Shown: in pieces, positions 8,485 through 18,483 of the stretch
How positions within the stretch are numbered: position 1 is the first letter of the stretch
Layout of the letters: each line of letters opens with the position of its first letter
Assembly (NCBI RefSeq): GCF_012395185.1
Contig: NZ_JAAZTU010000001.1
Span: 1-64,000, forward strand
Source: Vibrio aestuarianus
GTDB taxonomy: Bacteria > Pseudomonadota > Gammaproteobacteria > Enterobacterales > Vibrionaceae
Direction: 5' to 3'
DNA: 64,000 bases
Translations under genes and position numbers: made by a program
Notes under the pieces: model-generated
The model's input: the letters and a program-made list of their open reading frames with translations, nothing else
The model's database searches: none
What the model was told of the DNA's origin: nothing

Positions 8485-10050
8485 TTGACTAATTTTGCCG
8501 CACGACTTGAACAAGTCACCAAGAACCCTGAAGTGTTTAAGCAGTTTGGCCGAGGCGTTGAACGTGAAACGTTGCGCTACACTCCGGAGGGATCCATCGC
8601 TCTGACTCCTCATCCTGAATCTCTCGGTTCTGCATTAACTAACCGTTGGATTACCACAGATTTTGCAGAGTCGTTGCTTGAATTTATTACCCCTGTTTCG
8701 AATGATGTTTCGACATTACTGGCTCAACTTTCGGATCTTCACCACTTTACTCAAACTAAGTTAGGTGATGAAAAGCTATGGCCATTGTCGATGCCTTGCT
8801 ATGTCGGTAGTGAAGAGGATATTCAACTGGCACAATACGGTTCATCTAACTCAGGCAAGATGAAAACCTTGTATCGTGAAGGCTTAAAACGTCGCTACGG
8901 TAGCTTGATGCAGATTATTTCAGGGGTACATTTTAATTTCTCTTTTCCAGAGTCATTTTGGGATGCATTGTACGGACAACAAGCTGAATCAGAACGTGAA
9001 GCGACGAAATCAGACGCTTATTTTGGTGTTATCCGCAATTACTATCGTTTTGGTTGGTTGATCCCGTATTTCTTCGGTGCTTCACCGGCACTGTGTTCAT
9101 CATTCATTCGCGATCGTGAAACCAAACTACCCTTTGAAAATATAGGTAAAACCCTATATCTCCCTTATTCGACCTCACTACGTTTGAGTGACCTTGGCTA
9201 TACCAACAGTGCACAAAGTGGTTTGAAAATTGGTTTTAATAGCCTTGAGCAATATCTAGAAGGTCTTAACCAAGCGATTCGAACACCTTCTAGCGAGTTT
9301 GCGAAACTGGGCGTGAAAGTCGGTTCTGAATATCGTCAATTAAACAGCAATGTATTGCAGATTGAAAACGAACTGTATGCGCCTATTCGTCCGAAGCGAG
9401 TGGCGAAGAGTGGCGAGAAACCATCGGAAGCGTTAGCGCGAGGTGGTGTTGAATATATTGAAGTTCGCTCGTTAGATGTAAATCCATTCAGCCCAATAGG
9501 TATTACGGAAGATCAAGTTCGTTTCTTAGATCTTTTCCTTACGTGGACGGCATTATCCGATTCAGATCCTATGGATAATTGTGAGCTTGCCTGCTGGAGA
9601 GACAATTGGAATAAAGTCATTTTAGAAGGGCGTAAACCAGGCTTGGAATTACAAATTGGTTGCCGTGGTGAAAAACTGACATTACAAGCATGGGCACATC
9701 GCGTGTTTGATGATCTCGTGAAGATCGCAGAGCTGATGGATTCGGCACAGAATGGAACGGCATACCAAGATGTATGTGCTAAGTTGAGAACGTGGATTGA
9801 TGATCCGTCTTTGACATTTTCAGCGCAACTTCTTGAGCAAACAAAGCAGTTTGGTGGTCTTGGTAAGGTAGGTGCGGCATTGGGCAATGAGTATCGCCAA
9901 GCCAACTTAAACCATGACTATCGCATTTATTCTGAAGCGATAATGGAACAAGAAGTTAAAGGGTCGCGTGCAGCGCAGCAAAACGTTGAGCAAAGTGACA
10001 CTCAAAGCTTTGATGACTTTCTTGAAAGTTACTTTTCATATCTAAAGTAA
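8485..10050 (+). CDS. gshA: Glutamate-cysteine ligase (TTG start)
   Basis: Catalyses the first step of glutathione synthesis, the ATP-dependent joining of L-glutamate gamma-carboxyl to L-cysteine. The 521-aa length and the N-terminal [16 protein letters not shown] signature identify the proteobacterial GshA type. Further conserved blocks are [18 protein letters not shown] near 50 and [18 protein letters not shown] near 320. The start is TTG at 8485: no in-frame ATG precedes the conserved N-terminus, and the ribosome site is weak. E. coli gshA also starts with TTG, so low initiation may be a shared property. The SLT lipoprotein gene and luxS follow on the same strand. Confidence 0.95.
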   Translation: MTNFAARLEQVTKNPEVFKQFGRGVERETLRYTPEGSIALTPHPESLGSALTNRWITTDFAESLLEFITPVSNDVSTLLAQLSDLHHFTQTKLGDEKLWPLSMPCYVGSEEDIQLAQYGSSNSGKMKTLYREGLKRRYGSLMQIISGVHFNFSFPESFWDALYGQQAESEREATKSDAYFGVIRNYYRFGWLIPYFFGASPALCSSFIRDRETKLPFENIGKTLYLPYSTSLRLSDLGYTNSAQSGLKIGFNSLEQYLEGLNQAIRTPSSEFAKLGVKVGSEYRQLNSNVLQIENELYAPIRPKRVAKSGEKPSEALARGGVEYIEVRSLDVNPFSPIGITEDQVRFLDLFLTWTALSDSDPMDNCELACWRDNWNKVILEGRKPGLELQIGCRGEKLTLQAWAHRVFDDLVKIAELMDSAQNGTAYQDVCAKLRTWIDDPSLTFSAQLLEQTKQFGGLGKVGAALGNEYRQANLNHDYRIYSEAIMEQEVKGSRAAQQNVEQSDTQSFDDFLESYFSYLK

Positions 10051-10051
10051 T

Positions 10052-10657
10052 ATGAAAAAAGGACTTGTTTGCGTCGTCGTCGGGAGTGCCACTTTGCTTG
10101 CAGGCTGTGCCAGTGCTCCACCTCAGCAGCAACATAATTTGTGCGATATCTTTCGTGAAAAACCGAAATGGTATGAAGATGCGCTCGATATGCAAGAGAA
10201 ATGGGGAACCCCCATTAATGTTGCGATGGCGATTGTGAAGCAAGAGAGTAGCTTTCGCCATAATGCTCGACCACCTAAAGATTATCTATTAGGTTTTATT
10301 CCATGGGGAAGAGTCAGCAGTGCCTACGGCTATGCTCAGGCTCAAGATCCAGCATGGGAGGATTTTCAAAAAGCGACAAACAATGGTGGTTCTCGGACTA
10401 ATTTTGATGATTCATTGATGTTTATTGGTTGGTACACGACTGAAACCCAGCGCACGCTAGGGATTTCCAAATGGGATCCATATAACCAATATTTGGCTTA
10501 TCATGAAGGGCGTGGTGGCTATAAACGCAAGAGCTATCAAGCCAAGCCGTCACTGATAAAAGTTGCGCGAAAAGTTGAACAGCAAGCAAAAGATTACGGA
10601 TGGCAGTTGAAACAATGCCGCCAGGAATTAGAAAACAATAGAAGCTGGTTTTTTTAA
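10052..10657 (+). CDS. SLT-domain lipoprotein (putative lytic transglycosylase)
   Basis: Predicted lipoprotein of 201 aa. The signal peptide ends in LLAGC (Cys19). A lysozyme-like SLT domain follows, with the catalytic-type Glu in [12 protein letters not shown] (E65). The [15 protein letters not shown] stretch near residue 94 and [11 protein letters not shown] near 152 match SLT active-site cleft motifs. This suggests cleavage of peptidoglycan glycan strands at the inner face of the outer membrane or in the periplasm. It starts 1 nt after gshA stops and is followed 17 nt later by luxS, so it is embedded in a gshA-luxS transcription unit. Confidence 0.85.
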   Translation: MKKGLVCVVVGSATLLAGCASAPPQQQHNLCDIFREKPKWYEDALDMQEKWGTPINVAMAIVKQESSFRHNARPPKDYLLGFIPWGRVSSAYGYAQAQDPAWEDFQKATNNGGSRTNFDDSLMFIGWYTTETQRTLGISKWDPYNQYLAYHEGRGGYKRKSYQAKPSLIKVARKVEQQAKDYGWQLKQCRQELENNRSWFF

Positions 10658-10674
10658 TCAGCAAGGAGAAGGAA

Positions 10675-11193
10675 ATGCCACTACTCGATAGTTTTACCGT
10701 TGATCATACACGAATGAATGCACCGGCTGTACGCGTGGCGAAAACCATGCAAACCCCTAAAGGGGATACGATCACCGTGTTTGATCTTCGTTTTACGGCA
10801 CCGAATAAGGATATTCTTTCAGAGAAAGGTATTCATACTTTAGAGCACCTATACGCAGGTTTCATGCGTGCGCATTTGAATGGTCGCGATGTTGAGATTA
10901 TCGATATTTCACCGATGGGCTGCCGTACTGGTTTTTACATGAGCTTGATTGGTACGCCAACAGAAGCACAGGTTGCGCAAGCGTGGTTGGCAGCGATGCA
11001 AGATGTACTTAAAGTCGAAAGCCAAGACAAAATACCAGAACTCAACGAATATCAATGTGGTACCGCATCAATGCACTCATTGATTGAAGCGAAAGAAATT
11101 GCTAACGCAATTATTGCTGCTGGTATTTCAGTGAATAAAAATGATGAGTTAGCATTGCCCGAATCAATGCTAAAAGAACTTAAAGTCGATTAA
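10675..11193 (+). CDS. luxS: S-ribosylhomocysteine lyase (AI-2 synthase)
   Basis: Converts S-ribosylhomocysteine to homocysteine and DPD, the precursor of autoinducer-2. It serves the activated-methyl cycle and quorum sensing. The 172-aa protein has every key residue: metal ligands H54 and H58 in HTLEH, C128 in the QCGTASMHS motif, catalytic E57 and C83 in [20 protein letters not shown] precedes the ATG. It ends just before a strong bidirectional terminator, and its neighbour gshA shares the cysteine/homocysteine sulfur theme. Confidence 0.98.
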   Translation: MPLLDSFTVDHTRMNAPAVRVAKTMQTPKGDTITVFDLRFTAPNKDILSEKGIHTLEHLYAGFMRAHLNGRDVEIIDISPMGCRTGFYMSLIGTPTEAQVAQAWLAAMQDVLKVESQDKIPELNEYQCGTASMHSLIEAKEIANAIIAAGISVNKNDELALPESMLKELKVD

Positions 11194-11220
11194 TTTGCTT
11201 GGTTTTTTGAGCATGTAAAA

Positions 11221-11250
11221 AAGGGCTTAGTCGCAGACTAAGCCCTTTTT
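11221..11250. terminator. Bidirectional terminator luxS / yfjD
   Basis: AAGGGCTTAGTC, a GCA loop and GACTAAGCCCTT form a perfect 12-bp stem flanked by A and T runs, placed between converging genes. Confidence 0.93.
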
Positions 11251-11270
11251 CTATTGACCAGTGATTTCTA

Positions 11271-12542
11271 TTATTTTTTGGCTTTACGTGGGAATACTTT
11301 GACTTGTTTAATGCGGTTTTCTTCGACATCCAATATCTCCATGGCATGACCGGATACTCGGACGCTAAGATGGCTGCTAGGGATATCTTGTAGGTGTTCC
11401 AAGATTAAGCCATTGAGCGTTCTTGGACCATCGGTTGGCAGTTTCCACTTTAAGCCTTTGTTGATATCACGGATATTAGCACTGCCTTCTATTAAGAAAC
11501 TGCCATCGCTTTGTGGTGTAATTTCATCGGCAAGGCTCGGTGCCATCGAGGTAGTAAATTCACCAACGATCTCTTCAAGAATATCTTCCAAAGTGATGAG
11601 GCCATTAATATCGCCATATTCATCAACAATCAAACCAATGCGCTCTTTATTACGTTGGAACTTAAGGAGCTGAACATTAAGTGGGGTTGATTCTGGAATA
11701 AAATAGACTTCATCGGCGGCGCGCAGAATCATCTCTTTCGTAAATTCGTTCTTTTCCATCATGATTCGGGACGCATCGCGCAGGCGTAGAATACCGACAA
11801 CTTGGTCGATATTGTCACGGTACAATACGACACGTCCATGCGGTGAGTGAGTAAGCTGACGAATAATCGACTTCCAGTCATCGTTAATGTTAATACCGGT
11901 AATTTCATTACGAGGTACCATAATGTCATTGACGGTGACGTGCTCTAAATCAAGGATAGACAGCAGCATATCTTGGTGGCGACGAGGAATAAGCCCACCC
12001 GCTTCATTTACCACCGTGCGTAATTCTTCAGAGCTGAGGTGATCATCACCACCGTGTGTTGCTTTTACGCCTAGTAAGCGAATAAAGCCATTGGTGATAA
12101 AATTTATAAACATCACTAACGGTGAGAGTACTTTCATCAAAATCGTTAGTAGGATGCTGCTAGCATAAGAGACGCGTTCAGGATAAAGCGCAGCCAAAGT
12201 TTTGGGTGTGACTTCGGCAAAAACCAGCACAACTAATGTCAAAGCACCGGTGGCAATCGCGACACCTAAGTCGCCATACAATCGCATACCGATGATTGTG
12301 GCAATTGCTGATGCTAAAATATTAACCAGGTTGTTACCGATAAGGATTAAACCGATAAGGCGATCTGGACGATTAAGGAGCTTTTCTACACGCTTTGCTC
12401 CTTTATGGCCTGTATTGGCTAGGTGCTTTAAGCGGTAGCGGTTCAAGGACATCATGCCTGTTTCTGAACCTGAAAAATAACCCGAAATTACGATGAGACC
12501 CGCGAGTAGTGCAAACAAGATACCCGTTGAAATGTCGTCCAA
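11271..12542 (-). CDS. yfjD: CNNM/CorC-type transporter with CBS domains (TTG start)
   Basis: Inner-membrane protein of 423 aa with three parts: an N-terminal DUF21/CNNM membrane domain (about 1-185; GYFSGSETGMMSLNRYRL near 20), a CBS pair (about 205-330; VNDIMVPRNEITG and VDEYGDINGLITLEDILEEIVGE) and a C-terminal CorC/HlyC domain. The family is linked to divalent cation (Mg2+/Co2+) export. The ffh-ypjD-yfjD neighbourhood matches E. coli. The start codon is TTG at 12542, with AAGGAA upstream; no in-frame ATG fits the conserved N-terminus. Confidence 0.9.
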   Translation of the reverse strand: MDDISTGILFALLAGLIVISGYFSGSETGMMSLNRYRLKHLANTGHKGAKRVEKLLNRPDRLIGLILIGNNLVNILASAIATIIGMRLYGDLGVAIATGALTLVVLVFAEVTPKTLAALYPERVSYASSILLTILMKVLSPLVMFINFITNGFIRLLGVKATHGGDDHLSSEELRTVVNEAGGLIPRRHQDMLLSILDLEHVTVNDIMVPRNEITGININDDWKSIIRQLTHSPHGRVVLYRDNIDQVVGILRLRDASRIMMEKNEFTKEMILRAADEVYFIPESTPLNVQLLKFQRNKERIGLIVDEYGDINGLITLEDILEEIVGEFTTSMAPSLADEITPQSDGSFLIEGSANIRDINKGLKWKLPTDGPRTLNGLILEHLQDIPSSHLSVRVSGHAMEILDVEENRIKQVKVFPRKAKK

Positions 12543-12633
12543 AACGTATAGTTTCCTTATTAGAGTGTGTTTAATTAATGACCGAATAGGGTCTTGGTGT
12601 CAATTAACAATTTATACCATAAGTATAAATTCA

Positions 12634-13428
12634 TTAGTTTAAAATTATCTCTCTTACAAAACGGCTGCCAAAATAAGCCAGTGTTAGTAGGGTTGCTCCT
12701 GCAACCGCAAACCAAGTGACTTTTCTGCCACGCCAGCCTTTATGGTAATGCCCCCAAAGTAAGACCGAATAAACAATCCAAGCGATGAAAGATAAAATAC
12801 CTTTGTGAGCTTTACCTTGTGCGAACATGTCTTGCACAAAGCCAAATCCGGTAATTAAGGTCCCGGTTAGTAAGACATTACCGATTAAGATGATTTTAAA
12901 CAGCTGCCGTTCGACCATTAACAGTGGTGGTAAGTTAGGGTTGATGGTCAGCATTTTCTTTTTCTTCAGTTTGTAATCAAGCCAAGCGAGTTGCACTGCA
13001 TATAGTGCACCGATAGAAAGCGTTGAATAAGAAAATAGAGCCAGTGAAATATGCACCAACAATTTTGGGTTGTGTTCCAAATGTGTGATGAAAGTACTCG
13101 GTAAAAATGCAGCCGCACTTAAATTTATGGCAGCAAAGCTATAAACCACTGGCAGTAAAAACCATAAGCGAGTTTTGAGCATAGCAGCGCTCATCACTAA
13201 AGAGATGATAAAGCTAATCAATGATGCCACATTGAGCATACTTAAGTTTTGCCCACTGGTATCTAGTATTAAGTCACTTAATAACCATGCATGAAAAGCA
13301 AGCGCACATACGGCAGTAAGTAGCACGCTTTTTGTTCTAATACCGGTTTGATTTACCAAACCAGGAACAATGGTCGCGATGGATAAAAAATACAAAATAG
13401 CGGCAACTATTGCGATTAAGTTTTCCAT
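12634..13428 (-). CDS. ypjD: YpjD/CcsA-like inner-membrane protein
   Basis: Polytopic protein of about 264 aa in the cytochrome c assembly (CcsA/CcmC-like) superfamily. Eight or so hydrophobic helices are visible. Conserved features include HISLALFSYSTLSIGALYAVQLAWLD in the middle and a C-terminal GILSFIAWIVYSVLLWGHYHKGWRGRKVTW block with two histidines. The role of YpjD is unproven; heme handling is an inference from the family. The ATG at 13428 is preferred; a GTG at 13437 would add three residues. It lies upstream of yfjD on the same strand and divergent from ffh. Confidence 0.85.
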   Translation of the reverse strand: MENLIAIVAAILYFLSIATIVPGLVNQTGIRTKSVLLTAVCALAFHAWLLSDLILDTSGQNLSMLNVASLISFIISLVMSAAMLKTRLWFLLPVVYSFAAINLSAAAFLPSTFITHLEHNPKLLVHISLALFSYSTLSIGALYAVQLAWLDYKLKKKKMLTINPNLPPLLMVERQLFKIILIGNVLLTGTLITGFGFVQDMFAQGKAHKGILSFIAWIVYSVLLWGHYHKGWRGRKVTWFAVAGATLLTLAYFGSRFVREIILN

Positions 13429-13728
13429 ACATCTCACAAAATGGTTTCTGAATTAATGAATTATACCTTGCATCACGATAATGGGCTATGACGGATCTTG
13501 ATTGATTTGTTATATCGCTATCCCATTTTATATTACAGCCTTATGGATATTGCAGTGTGCAGGTTTTCGCCTCTATGGTTTTGCGCTCATTGAAAAGTCA
13601 ATTTCCACCCCCCAATATTGAATATTAGGTATTCAAGTCACTCATCACGAGACTTCAATGGGTATGACTATTAGATTGGCTAAGGTATACTCACATTCAT
13701 TAATCGCCGAATTAGCGAAGAGACAAAG
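13429..13728. other. Divergent ypjD / ffh intergenic region
   Basis: 300 nt without a gene. It holds a 7-bp inverted repeat, TTGAATA-N5-TATTCAA (13618-13636), and a -10-like TATACT at 13686-13691 with a weak -35 (TATGAC, 13663-13668) 17 nt upstream, likely serving ffh. Confidence 0.45.
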
Positions 13729-15111
13729 ATGTTTGAGAATTTAACGGATCGACTATCCAAATCGCTGAAAAACATCAGCGGTAAAGGCCGTCTAACAGAA
13801 GACAATATTAAAGAAACGTTGCGCGAAGTACGCATGGCGTTGCTTGAAGCTGACGTTGCACTACCAGTTGTGCGCGATTTCGTGGCGCGCGTTAAAGAAG
13901 GTGCGGTTGGTGTTGAAGTATCAAAGTCACTCACACCAGGCCAAGAATTCATAAAGATTGTTCAAGCTGAACTTGAAGCTGTGATGGGAGAATCGAATGA
14001 AGCTCTCAACCTAGCGGCTCAGCCACCAGCTGTTATTTTGATGGCGGGTTTACAAGGTGCAGGTAAAACAACCAGCGTTGCGAAGCTCTCTAAATTATTA
14101 AAAGAGCGAGACAAGAAGAAAGTACTGGTTGTATCTGCTGACGTTTATCGCCCTGCTGCGATTAAACAGTTAGAAACCTTAGCCTCTGAACTCGGTGTTG
14201 ATTTCTTCCCTTCATCTGCTGATCAAAAGCCAATTGATATTGCTAATGCCGCTATTGATCATGCTAAGAAACAGTTTTTTGATGTACTGATCGTCGATAC
14301 CGCAGGTCGCTTGGCGATTGATGAACAGATGATGGGGGAGATCAAAGAGCTTCATGCTGCTATTACCCCAGTAGAAACACTGTTTGTCGTTGACGCCATG
14401 ACAGGTCAAGATGCTGCCAATACCGCGAAAGCGTTTGGTGATGCTCTACCATTAACCGGTGTGATTCTTACTAAAGTCGATGGTGACGCCCGTGGTGGTG
14501 CAGCGCTTTCTGTTCGTCATATTACTGGTAAACCGATTAAATTCTTGGGTGTCGGTGAGAAAACCGATGCACTTGAACCTTTCCACCCTGACCGTATTGC
14601 ATCACGCATTTTGGGGATGGGGGATGTCCTTTCTCTGATTGAAGATTTGCAGCGCAATGTCGATCATGAAAAAGCAGAGAAGCTTGCGAAGAAATTCAAA
14701 GAGAAAAAAGGTTTTGATTTAGAAGACTTTCGTGAACAGCTTGGTCAAATGCAAAACATGGGCGGCATGATGGGCATGCTCGATAAACTTCCTGGCATGG
14801 CTAATCTTCCTGCTAATGTAAAAGATAACGTCGATGACAAAGCTTTCAAACAGATGGAAGCAATCATTAACTCAATGACGATGAAAGAGCGCCAACATCC
14901 AGACATGATCAAAGGTTCGCGCAAGAAACGGATTGCAGCGGGTTCTGGTACGCAGGTACAAGATGTCAATCGCTTGCTAAAACAGTTCACTCAAATGCAG
15001 AAAATGATGAAGAAAATGCAAAAGGGTGGCATGAAAGGCATGATGCGCAACATGCAAGGTATGATGGGCGGAATGGGTGGTATGGGCGGAGGCGGCTTCT
15101 TCGGTCGCTAA
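13729..15111 (+). CDS. ffh: Signal recognition particle protein Ffh
   Basis: GTPase that, with 4.5S RNA, binds signal sequences of nascent inner-membrane proteins and delivers them to FtsY. Its 460 aa comprise an N-terminal helical bundle, a G domain (MAGLQGAGKTTSVAKL near residue 105, DTAGRLAIDEQMM near 190, TKVDGDARGGA near 245) and a C-terminal methionine-rich M domain ending in a Gly/Met-rich tail (GGMGGMGGGGFFGR). The ATG at 13729 follows GAAGAGAC. It is followed by its own terminator, so it is separate from the rpsP operon. Confidence 0.97.
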   Translation: MFENLTDRLSKSLKNISGKGRLTEDNIKETLREVRMALLEADVALPVVRDFVARVKEGAVGVEVSKSLTPGQEFIKIVQAELEAVMGESNEALNLAAQPPAVILMAGLQGAGKTTSVAKLSKLLKERDKKKVLVVSADVYRPAAIKQLETLASELGVDFFPSSADQKPIDIANAAIDHAKKQFFDVLIVDTAGRLAIDEQMMGEIKELHAAITPVETLFVVDAMTGQDAANTAKAFGDALPLTGVILTKVDGDARGGAALSVRHITGKPIKFLGVGEKTDALEPFHPDRIASRILGMGDVLSLIEDLQRNVDHEKAEKLAKKFKEKKGFDLEDFREQLGQMQNMGGMMGMLDKLPGMANLPANVKDNVDDKAFKQMEAIINSMTMKERQHPDMIKGSRKKRIAAGSGTQVQDVNRLLKQFTQMQKMMKKMQKGGMKGMMRNMQGMMGGMGGMGGGGFFGR

Positions 15112-15208
15112 TCTAACTAACTGCTACGCTTAAAATTTCTAAAGCGTGATATGAATCACTGCAAAACCTAAACGCTTCTGCTGGTGAAAAAATAGCTAAA
15201 CCCCTTGC

Positions 15209-15247
15209 AAAGCCTCGGAATAAGAGTAAAATTCCGAGGCTTTATTT
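15209..15247 (+). terminator. Intrinsic terminator of ffh
   Basis: AAAGCCTCGGAAT and ATTCCGAGGCTTT form a perfect 13-bp stem with a 9-nt loop, then ATTTT. Confidence 0.88.
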
Positions 15248-15324
15248 TGGCACGAGACCCCAGACTGTTTTTCGTGAATAGTTATTGGGGTTAATTTTAT
15301 TATTGAGAAAGCAAAGAGGACGAC

Positions 15325-15573
15325 ATGGTAACCATTCGTTTGGCACGTCACGGCGCTAAAAAGCGTCCATTTTATCAAATCGTAGTTGCGGATAGCCGTA
15401 ACGCTGCAACTGGCCGTTTCATCGAGAAAGTAGGTTTCTTTAACCCTACTGCTACTGGTCAAGAAGAAGGTCTACGTGTAGATCTAGAGCGCGTTAACCA
15501 CTGGGTTAGCCAAGGCGCATCTGTATCTGATCGCGTAGCTAAGCTAGTAAAAGACGCTCAAAAAGCGGCTTAA
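15325..15573 (+). CDS. rpsP: 30S ribosomal protein S16
   Basis: Assembly protein of the 30S body, 82 aa, the standard length. It starts [20 protein letters not shown] and contains [10 protein letters not shown] near 35, both family signatures. AAAGAGGAC precedes the ATG. First gene of the conserved rpsP-rimM-trmD-rplS operon. The 80-nt leader contains ACCCCA (15257-15262) and TGGGGT (15286-15291), which could pair. Confidence 0.98.
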   Translation: MVTIRLARHGAKKRPFYQIVVADSRNAATGRFIEKVGFFNPTATGQEEGLRVDLERVNHWVSQGASVSDRVAKLVKDAQKAA

Positions 15574-15602
15574 TTCTTACTTTTATAGAAGAAAATTAGC
15601 TT

Positions 15603-16157
15603 ATGTCGATGAAAGGTAAAGAAACAATGAGCAAAGAAAACGAAAAGATTGTTATGGGCAAGTTTGGTGCTACCTATGGCATTCGTGGCTGGCTCAAAGT
15701 TTTTTCCTACACAGACGAAGCTGAAAGCATTTTTGATTACAGCCCGTGGTTTATTAACCAAAAAGGGCAGTGGGTCGAGTACAAAGTAGAAAGCTGGAAG
15801 CGCCATAACAAGAGTATGGTGGTAAAGCTTGAAGGTTTAGATGTTCGCGAAAACGCACATCTACTCACCAACTTTGAAATTGCTGTTGATCCCGCATCAT
15901 TACCTGAATTGTCAGAAGATGAGTTCTACTGGCGTGAATTGTTTGGTATGCAAGTTATTACCACTAAGGGCTATAACCTTGGTGAGGTCACTGACCTATT
16001 AGAAACTGGCTCCAACGATGTTTTGGTTGTGAAAGCGAATCTAAAAGATGCTTTTGGCCAAAAGGAACGGTTGATACCGTACCTTGAAGAGCAAGTGATC
16101 AAGAAAGTTGATCGCGAAGCTCAACGGATCGAAGTTGACTGGGATCCGGCATTCTAA
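15603..16157 (+). CDS. rimM: Ribosome maturation factor RimM
   Basis: Binds S19 and assists maturation of the 30S head. The 184-aa protein has an N-terminal RimM barrel ([23 protein letters not shown]) and a C-terminal PRC-barrel ([35 protein letters not shown]). Two in-frame ATGs compete: 15603 (poor ribosome site) and 15630 (AAAGGTAAAG upstream). I keep 15603 because Vibrio homologues I recall carry the MSMKGKETM extension. Second gene of the operon. Confidence 0.95.
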   Translation: MSMKGKETMSKENEKIVMGKFGATYGIRGWLKVFSYTDEAESIFDYSPWFINQKGQWVEYKVESWKRHNKSMVVKLEGLDVRENAHLLTNFEIAVDPASLPELSEDEFYWRELFGMQVITTKGYNLGEVTDLLETGSNDVLVVKANLKDAFGQKERLIPYLEEQVIKKVDREAQRIEVDWDPAF

Positions 16158-16184
16158 CTCTAAAATTTCAGAGCGAGAGAACAC

Positions 16185-16928
16185 ATGTGGGTTGGCGTAA
16201 TTAGCCTATTTCCTGAAATGTTCCGTTCTGTTACTGATTTTGGAGTAACAGGTCAAGCGGTTAAAAAAGGTTTACTGTCTATTGAGACTTGGAATCCTCG
16301 TGATTTCACTCATGACAAGCATCGCACTGTCGATGATAGACCTTACGGTGGTGGTCCTGGAATGCTCATGATGGTTCAGCCTTTGCGCGATGCCATTCAT
16401 GCAGCAAAACAAGCCGCACCGGGAAAGACGAAAGTCATTTATCTTTCTCCTCAAGGTCGAAAGCTCGACCAACAAGGAGTAGAGGAACTGGCAACTAATC
16501 AGAACTTAGTTCTTATTTGTGGCCGTTACGAAGGGATAGATGAGCGTGTCATCCAATCTGAAGTTGACGAAGAATGGTCAATTGGGGATTTTGTTATGAC
16601 AGGTGGTGAACTGCCAGCCATGACGTTGATTGATTCCGTTTCTCGGTTTGTTCCGGGGGTACTAGGAGATTTCGCGTCCGCAGAAGAAGACTCTTTTGCG
16701 AATGGTCTGTTAGATTGTCCACACTACACGCGTCCTGAAGTATTAGATGGAATAGAAGTACCAGCGGTACTGAAATCCGGTAATCATAAGGATATTCGTC
16801 GCTGGCGACTTAAGCAGTCGTTGGGCCGAACTTGGCATAGAAGGCCAGAGCTCCTGGAAAACCTAGCTCTGACTGACGAACAGGAACAATTACTGGTTGA
16901 GTACATTAAAGAAGCTCAGACTCAGTAA
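16185..16928 (+). CDS. trmD: tRNA (guanine37-N1)-methyltransferase
   Basis: Adds m1G37 next to the anticodon of tRNAs reading CNN codons, which prevents +1 frameshifting. The 247-aa length is typical of SPOUT-class TrmD. Visible motifs are the N-terminal [13 protein letters not shown], the trefoil-knot segments [13 protein letters not shown] (near 87) and [11 protein letters not shown] (near 112), and [15 protein letters not shown] (near 133). Third gene of the rpsP operon, 27 nt after rimM. Confidence 0.97.
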   Translation: MWVGVISLFPEMFRSVTDFGVTGQAVKKGLLSIETWNPRDFTHDKHRTVDDRPYGGGPGMLMMVQPLRDAIHAAKQAAPGKTKVIYLSPQGRKLDQQGVEELATNQNLVLICGRYEGIDERVIQSEVDEEWSIGDFVMTGGELPAMTLIDSVSRFVPGVLGDFASAEEDSFANGLLDCPHYTRPEVLDGIEVPAVLKSGNHKDIRRWRLKQSLGRTWHRRPELLENLALTDEQEQLLVEYIKEAQTQ

Positions 16929-16969
16929 CCTATTTAATTTAGTATCAGTTTATTCTAGGAATTTTTAAA

Positions 16970-17323
16970 ATGAGTAACATCATCAAGGCTCTTGAAGAAG
17001 AGCAAATGAAGCAAGACCTACCTAAATTCGCACCAGGTGACACTGTTGTGGTTCAAGTTAAGGTAAAAGAAGGTGACCGTGAGCGTCTACAGGCTTTCGA
17101 AGGCGTTGTAATCGCAATCCGTAACCGTGGTCTACACTCTGCATTCACTGTTCGTAAGATCTCTAACGGTGAAGGTGTTGAGCGTACGTTCCAAACTCAC
17201 TCTCCAGTGGTTGATAGCATTGAAGTTAAACGCCGCGGTGCAGTACGTCGTGCCAAACTGTACTACCTACGTGAGCGTTCTGGTAAGTCAGCTCGTATCA
17301 AAGAGAAACTTACTAAGAAGTAA
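16970..17323 (+). CDS. rplS: 50S ribosomal protein L19
   Basis: Ribosomal protein at the 30S-50S interface, 117 aa. Family blocks: [63 protein letters not shown]. Last gene of the rpsP-rimM-trmD-rplS operon, directly followed by a strong terminator. Confidence 0.98.
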   Translation: MSNIIKALEEEQMKQDLPKFAPGDTVVVQVKVKEGDRERLQAFEGVVIAIRNRGLHSAFTVRKISNGEGVERTFQTHSPVVDSIEVKRRGAVRRAKLYYLRERSGKSARIKEKLTKK

Positions 17324-17348
17324 TGCTATTACTAGCGTTCTCATAGAG

Positions 17349-17377
17349 AAAACGGAGCCATTTGGCTCCGTTTTTTT
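17349..17377 (+). terminator. Terminator of rpsP-rimM-trmD-rplS operon
   Basis: AAAACGGAGCC, an ATTT loop and GGCTCCGTTTT, then further T. The flanking A run on the left means it could also work for the converging yacG transcript. Confidence 0.93.
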
Positions 17378-17421
17378 ATCGGTTTAATTAGTTCAGTACA
17401 CGTTAAATTTAGATGAAGTGG

Positions 17422-17619
17422 TCAATATTGATCTTCTGACCAACCATCGCTGTCTGACATGTCAGGGGCGCCGGCAATCGATTTCTCTTCATCAGCCCAT
17501 TCGCCAAAGTCGATCATCTGACACTGTTTTGAGCAAAAAGGTCGATAGGGGCTCTGTTCCCCCCATTCCACATCAGTTTTACATTGTGGGCATTTAACGA
17601 TAGTGATTTTCTTGGTCAT
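17422..17619 (-). CDS. yacG: DNA gyrase inhibitor YacG
   Basis: Small zinc protein (65 aa) that binds GyrB and inhibits gyrase in E. coli. A four-cysteine zinc site is complete: C10 and C13 in CPQC, C29 and C33 in CSKQC. The [21 protein letters not shown] block is the family signature and the tail is acidic. It is the last gene of the minus-strand pil-coaE-zapD-yacG cluster, 91 nt after zapD. Confidence 0.93.
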   Translation of the reverse strand: MTKKITIVKCPQCKTDVEWGEQSPYRPFCSKQCQMIDFGEWADEEKSIAGAPDMSDSDGWSEDQY

Positions 17620-17710
17620 AACATACTGCGCTTAACGAATTGATGAGCGTAAGTGTATTATTTAACGGCATCGAAAGTAAGGGCAAAGAGAGAATTGGTT
17701 AGTAAATGGT

Positions 17711-18451
17711 TTAGCAACAAACGGCGAGATCAAATTCAACATCACGGCTACTTGCTTGCCCAGATTGAAAGTCAATAAACTTAATCGCAAATCGATTTTT
17801 ATGGCCGGATATCATTGGGTAGACACCATAATCAAGAGGGATCGATAAGCGTAAGATATTAGCGTCTTCAGCATCACTTTGGTAAAAGCCAGAGCTTGCT
17901 AAGCGAGTTTTAAAATGCCCTGTTTCACGCGTTAGCCTGAGCCAAAGTTGCAGCGCCTTAGATAACGGTCGCAATGTCTCCATCCATTGGTGCGCGTCCT
18001 GTGTTTTCTTTTCCAATGGAATATGTAGCCAGTAGTGTAGAGCTGGTAAGTCAAAACAGCATGAACCACCGGGTAAGTTGAAGCGCTGACGGATGGTGCT
18101 TAGGAAACGATCTTCTTTTAAAGATTGGCCAAAACGTTCTGCAGCCATCAAATTTCGATGAACGTCATCAACATCTTCTAGCAGTGATAGCAGCATGGCT
18201 TGATCAACGCCATCGACATTCAACCAACTTCGATAAACTAGGCGCTGTTTTTCGATATCTTTAGCGAGTTCACTCTTTAGTTGGATCTGCTCAAATATTT
18301 CCAGAAGATCAAACAAAGAACGAAAGAACAATTGGTGTTGAATACCATCACGAAATTGAGCCGAATGCGTGAGCTGATTAAGCAGTGCTTCGACTCTTAA
18401 ATAGATACGAGTTTTTTCGTTGAGTGGATGTTCAAACTTATGCGTGGTCAT
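17711..18451 (-). CDS. zapD: Cell division protein ZapD
   Basis: Cytosolic protein (246 aa) that cross-links FtsZ filaments at the Z-ring. It matches the ZapD family in length and in the N-terminal [19 protein letters not shown], the central [20 protein letters not shown] and the C-terminal [25 protein letters not shown] blocks. Order coaE-zapD-yacG is conserved in gammaproteobacteria. It begins 32 nt after coaE ends. Confidence 0.95.
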   Translation of the reverse strand: MTTHKFEHPLNEKTRIYLRVEALLNQLTHSAQFRDGIQHQLFFRSLFDLLEIFEQIQLKSELAKDIEKQRLVYRSWLNVDGVDQAMLLSLLEDVDDVHRNLMAAERFGQSLKEDRFLSTIRQRFNLPGGSCCFDLPALHYWLHIPLEKKTQDAHQWMETLRPLSKALQLWLRLTRETGHFKTRLASSGFYQSDAEDANILRLSIPLDYGVYPMISGHKNRFAIKFIDFQSGQASSRDVEFDLAVCC

Positions 18452-18483
18452 CTAGCTAGCCTTACGTTCGGTCTTAGTTATTC

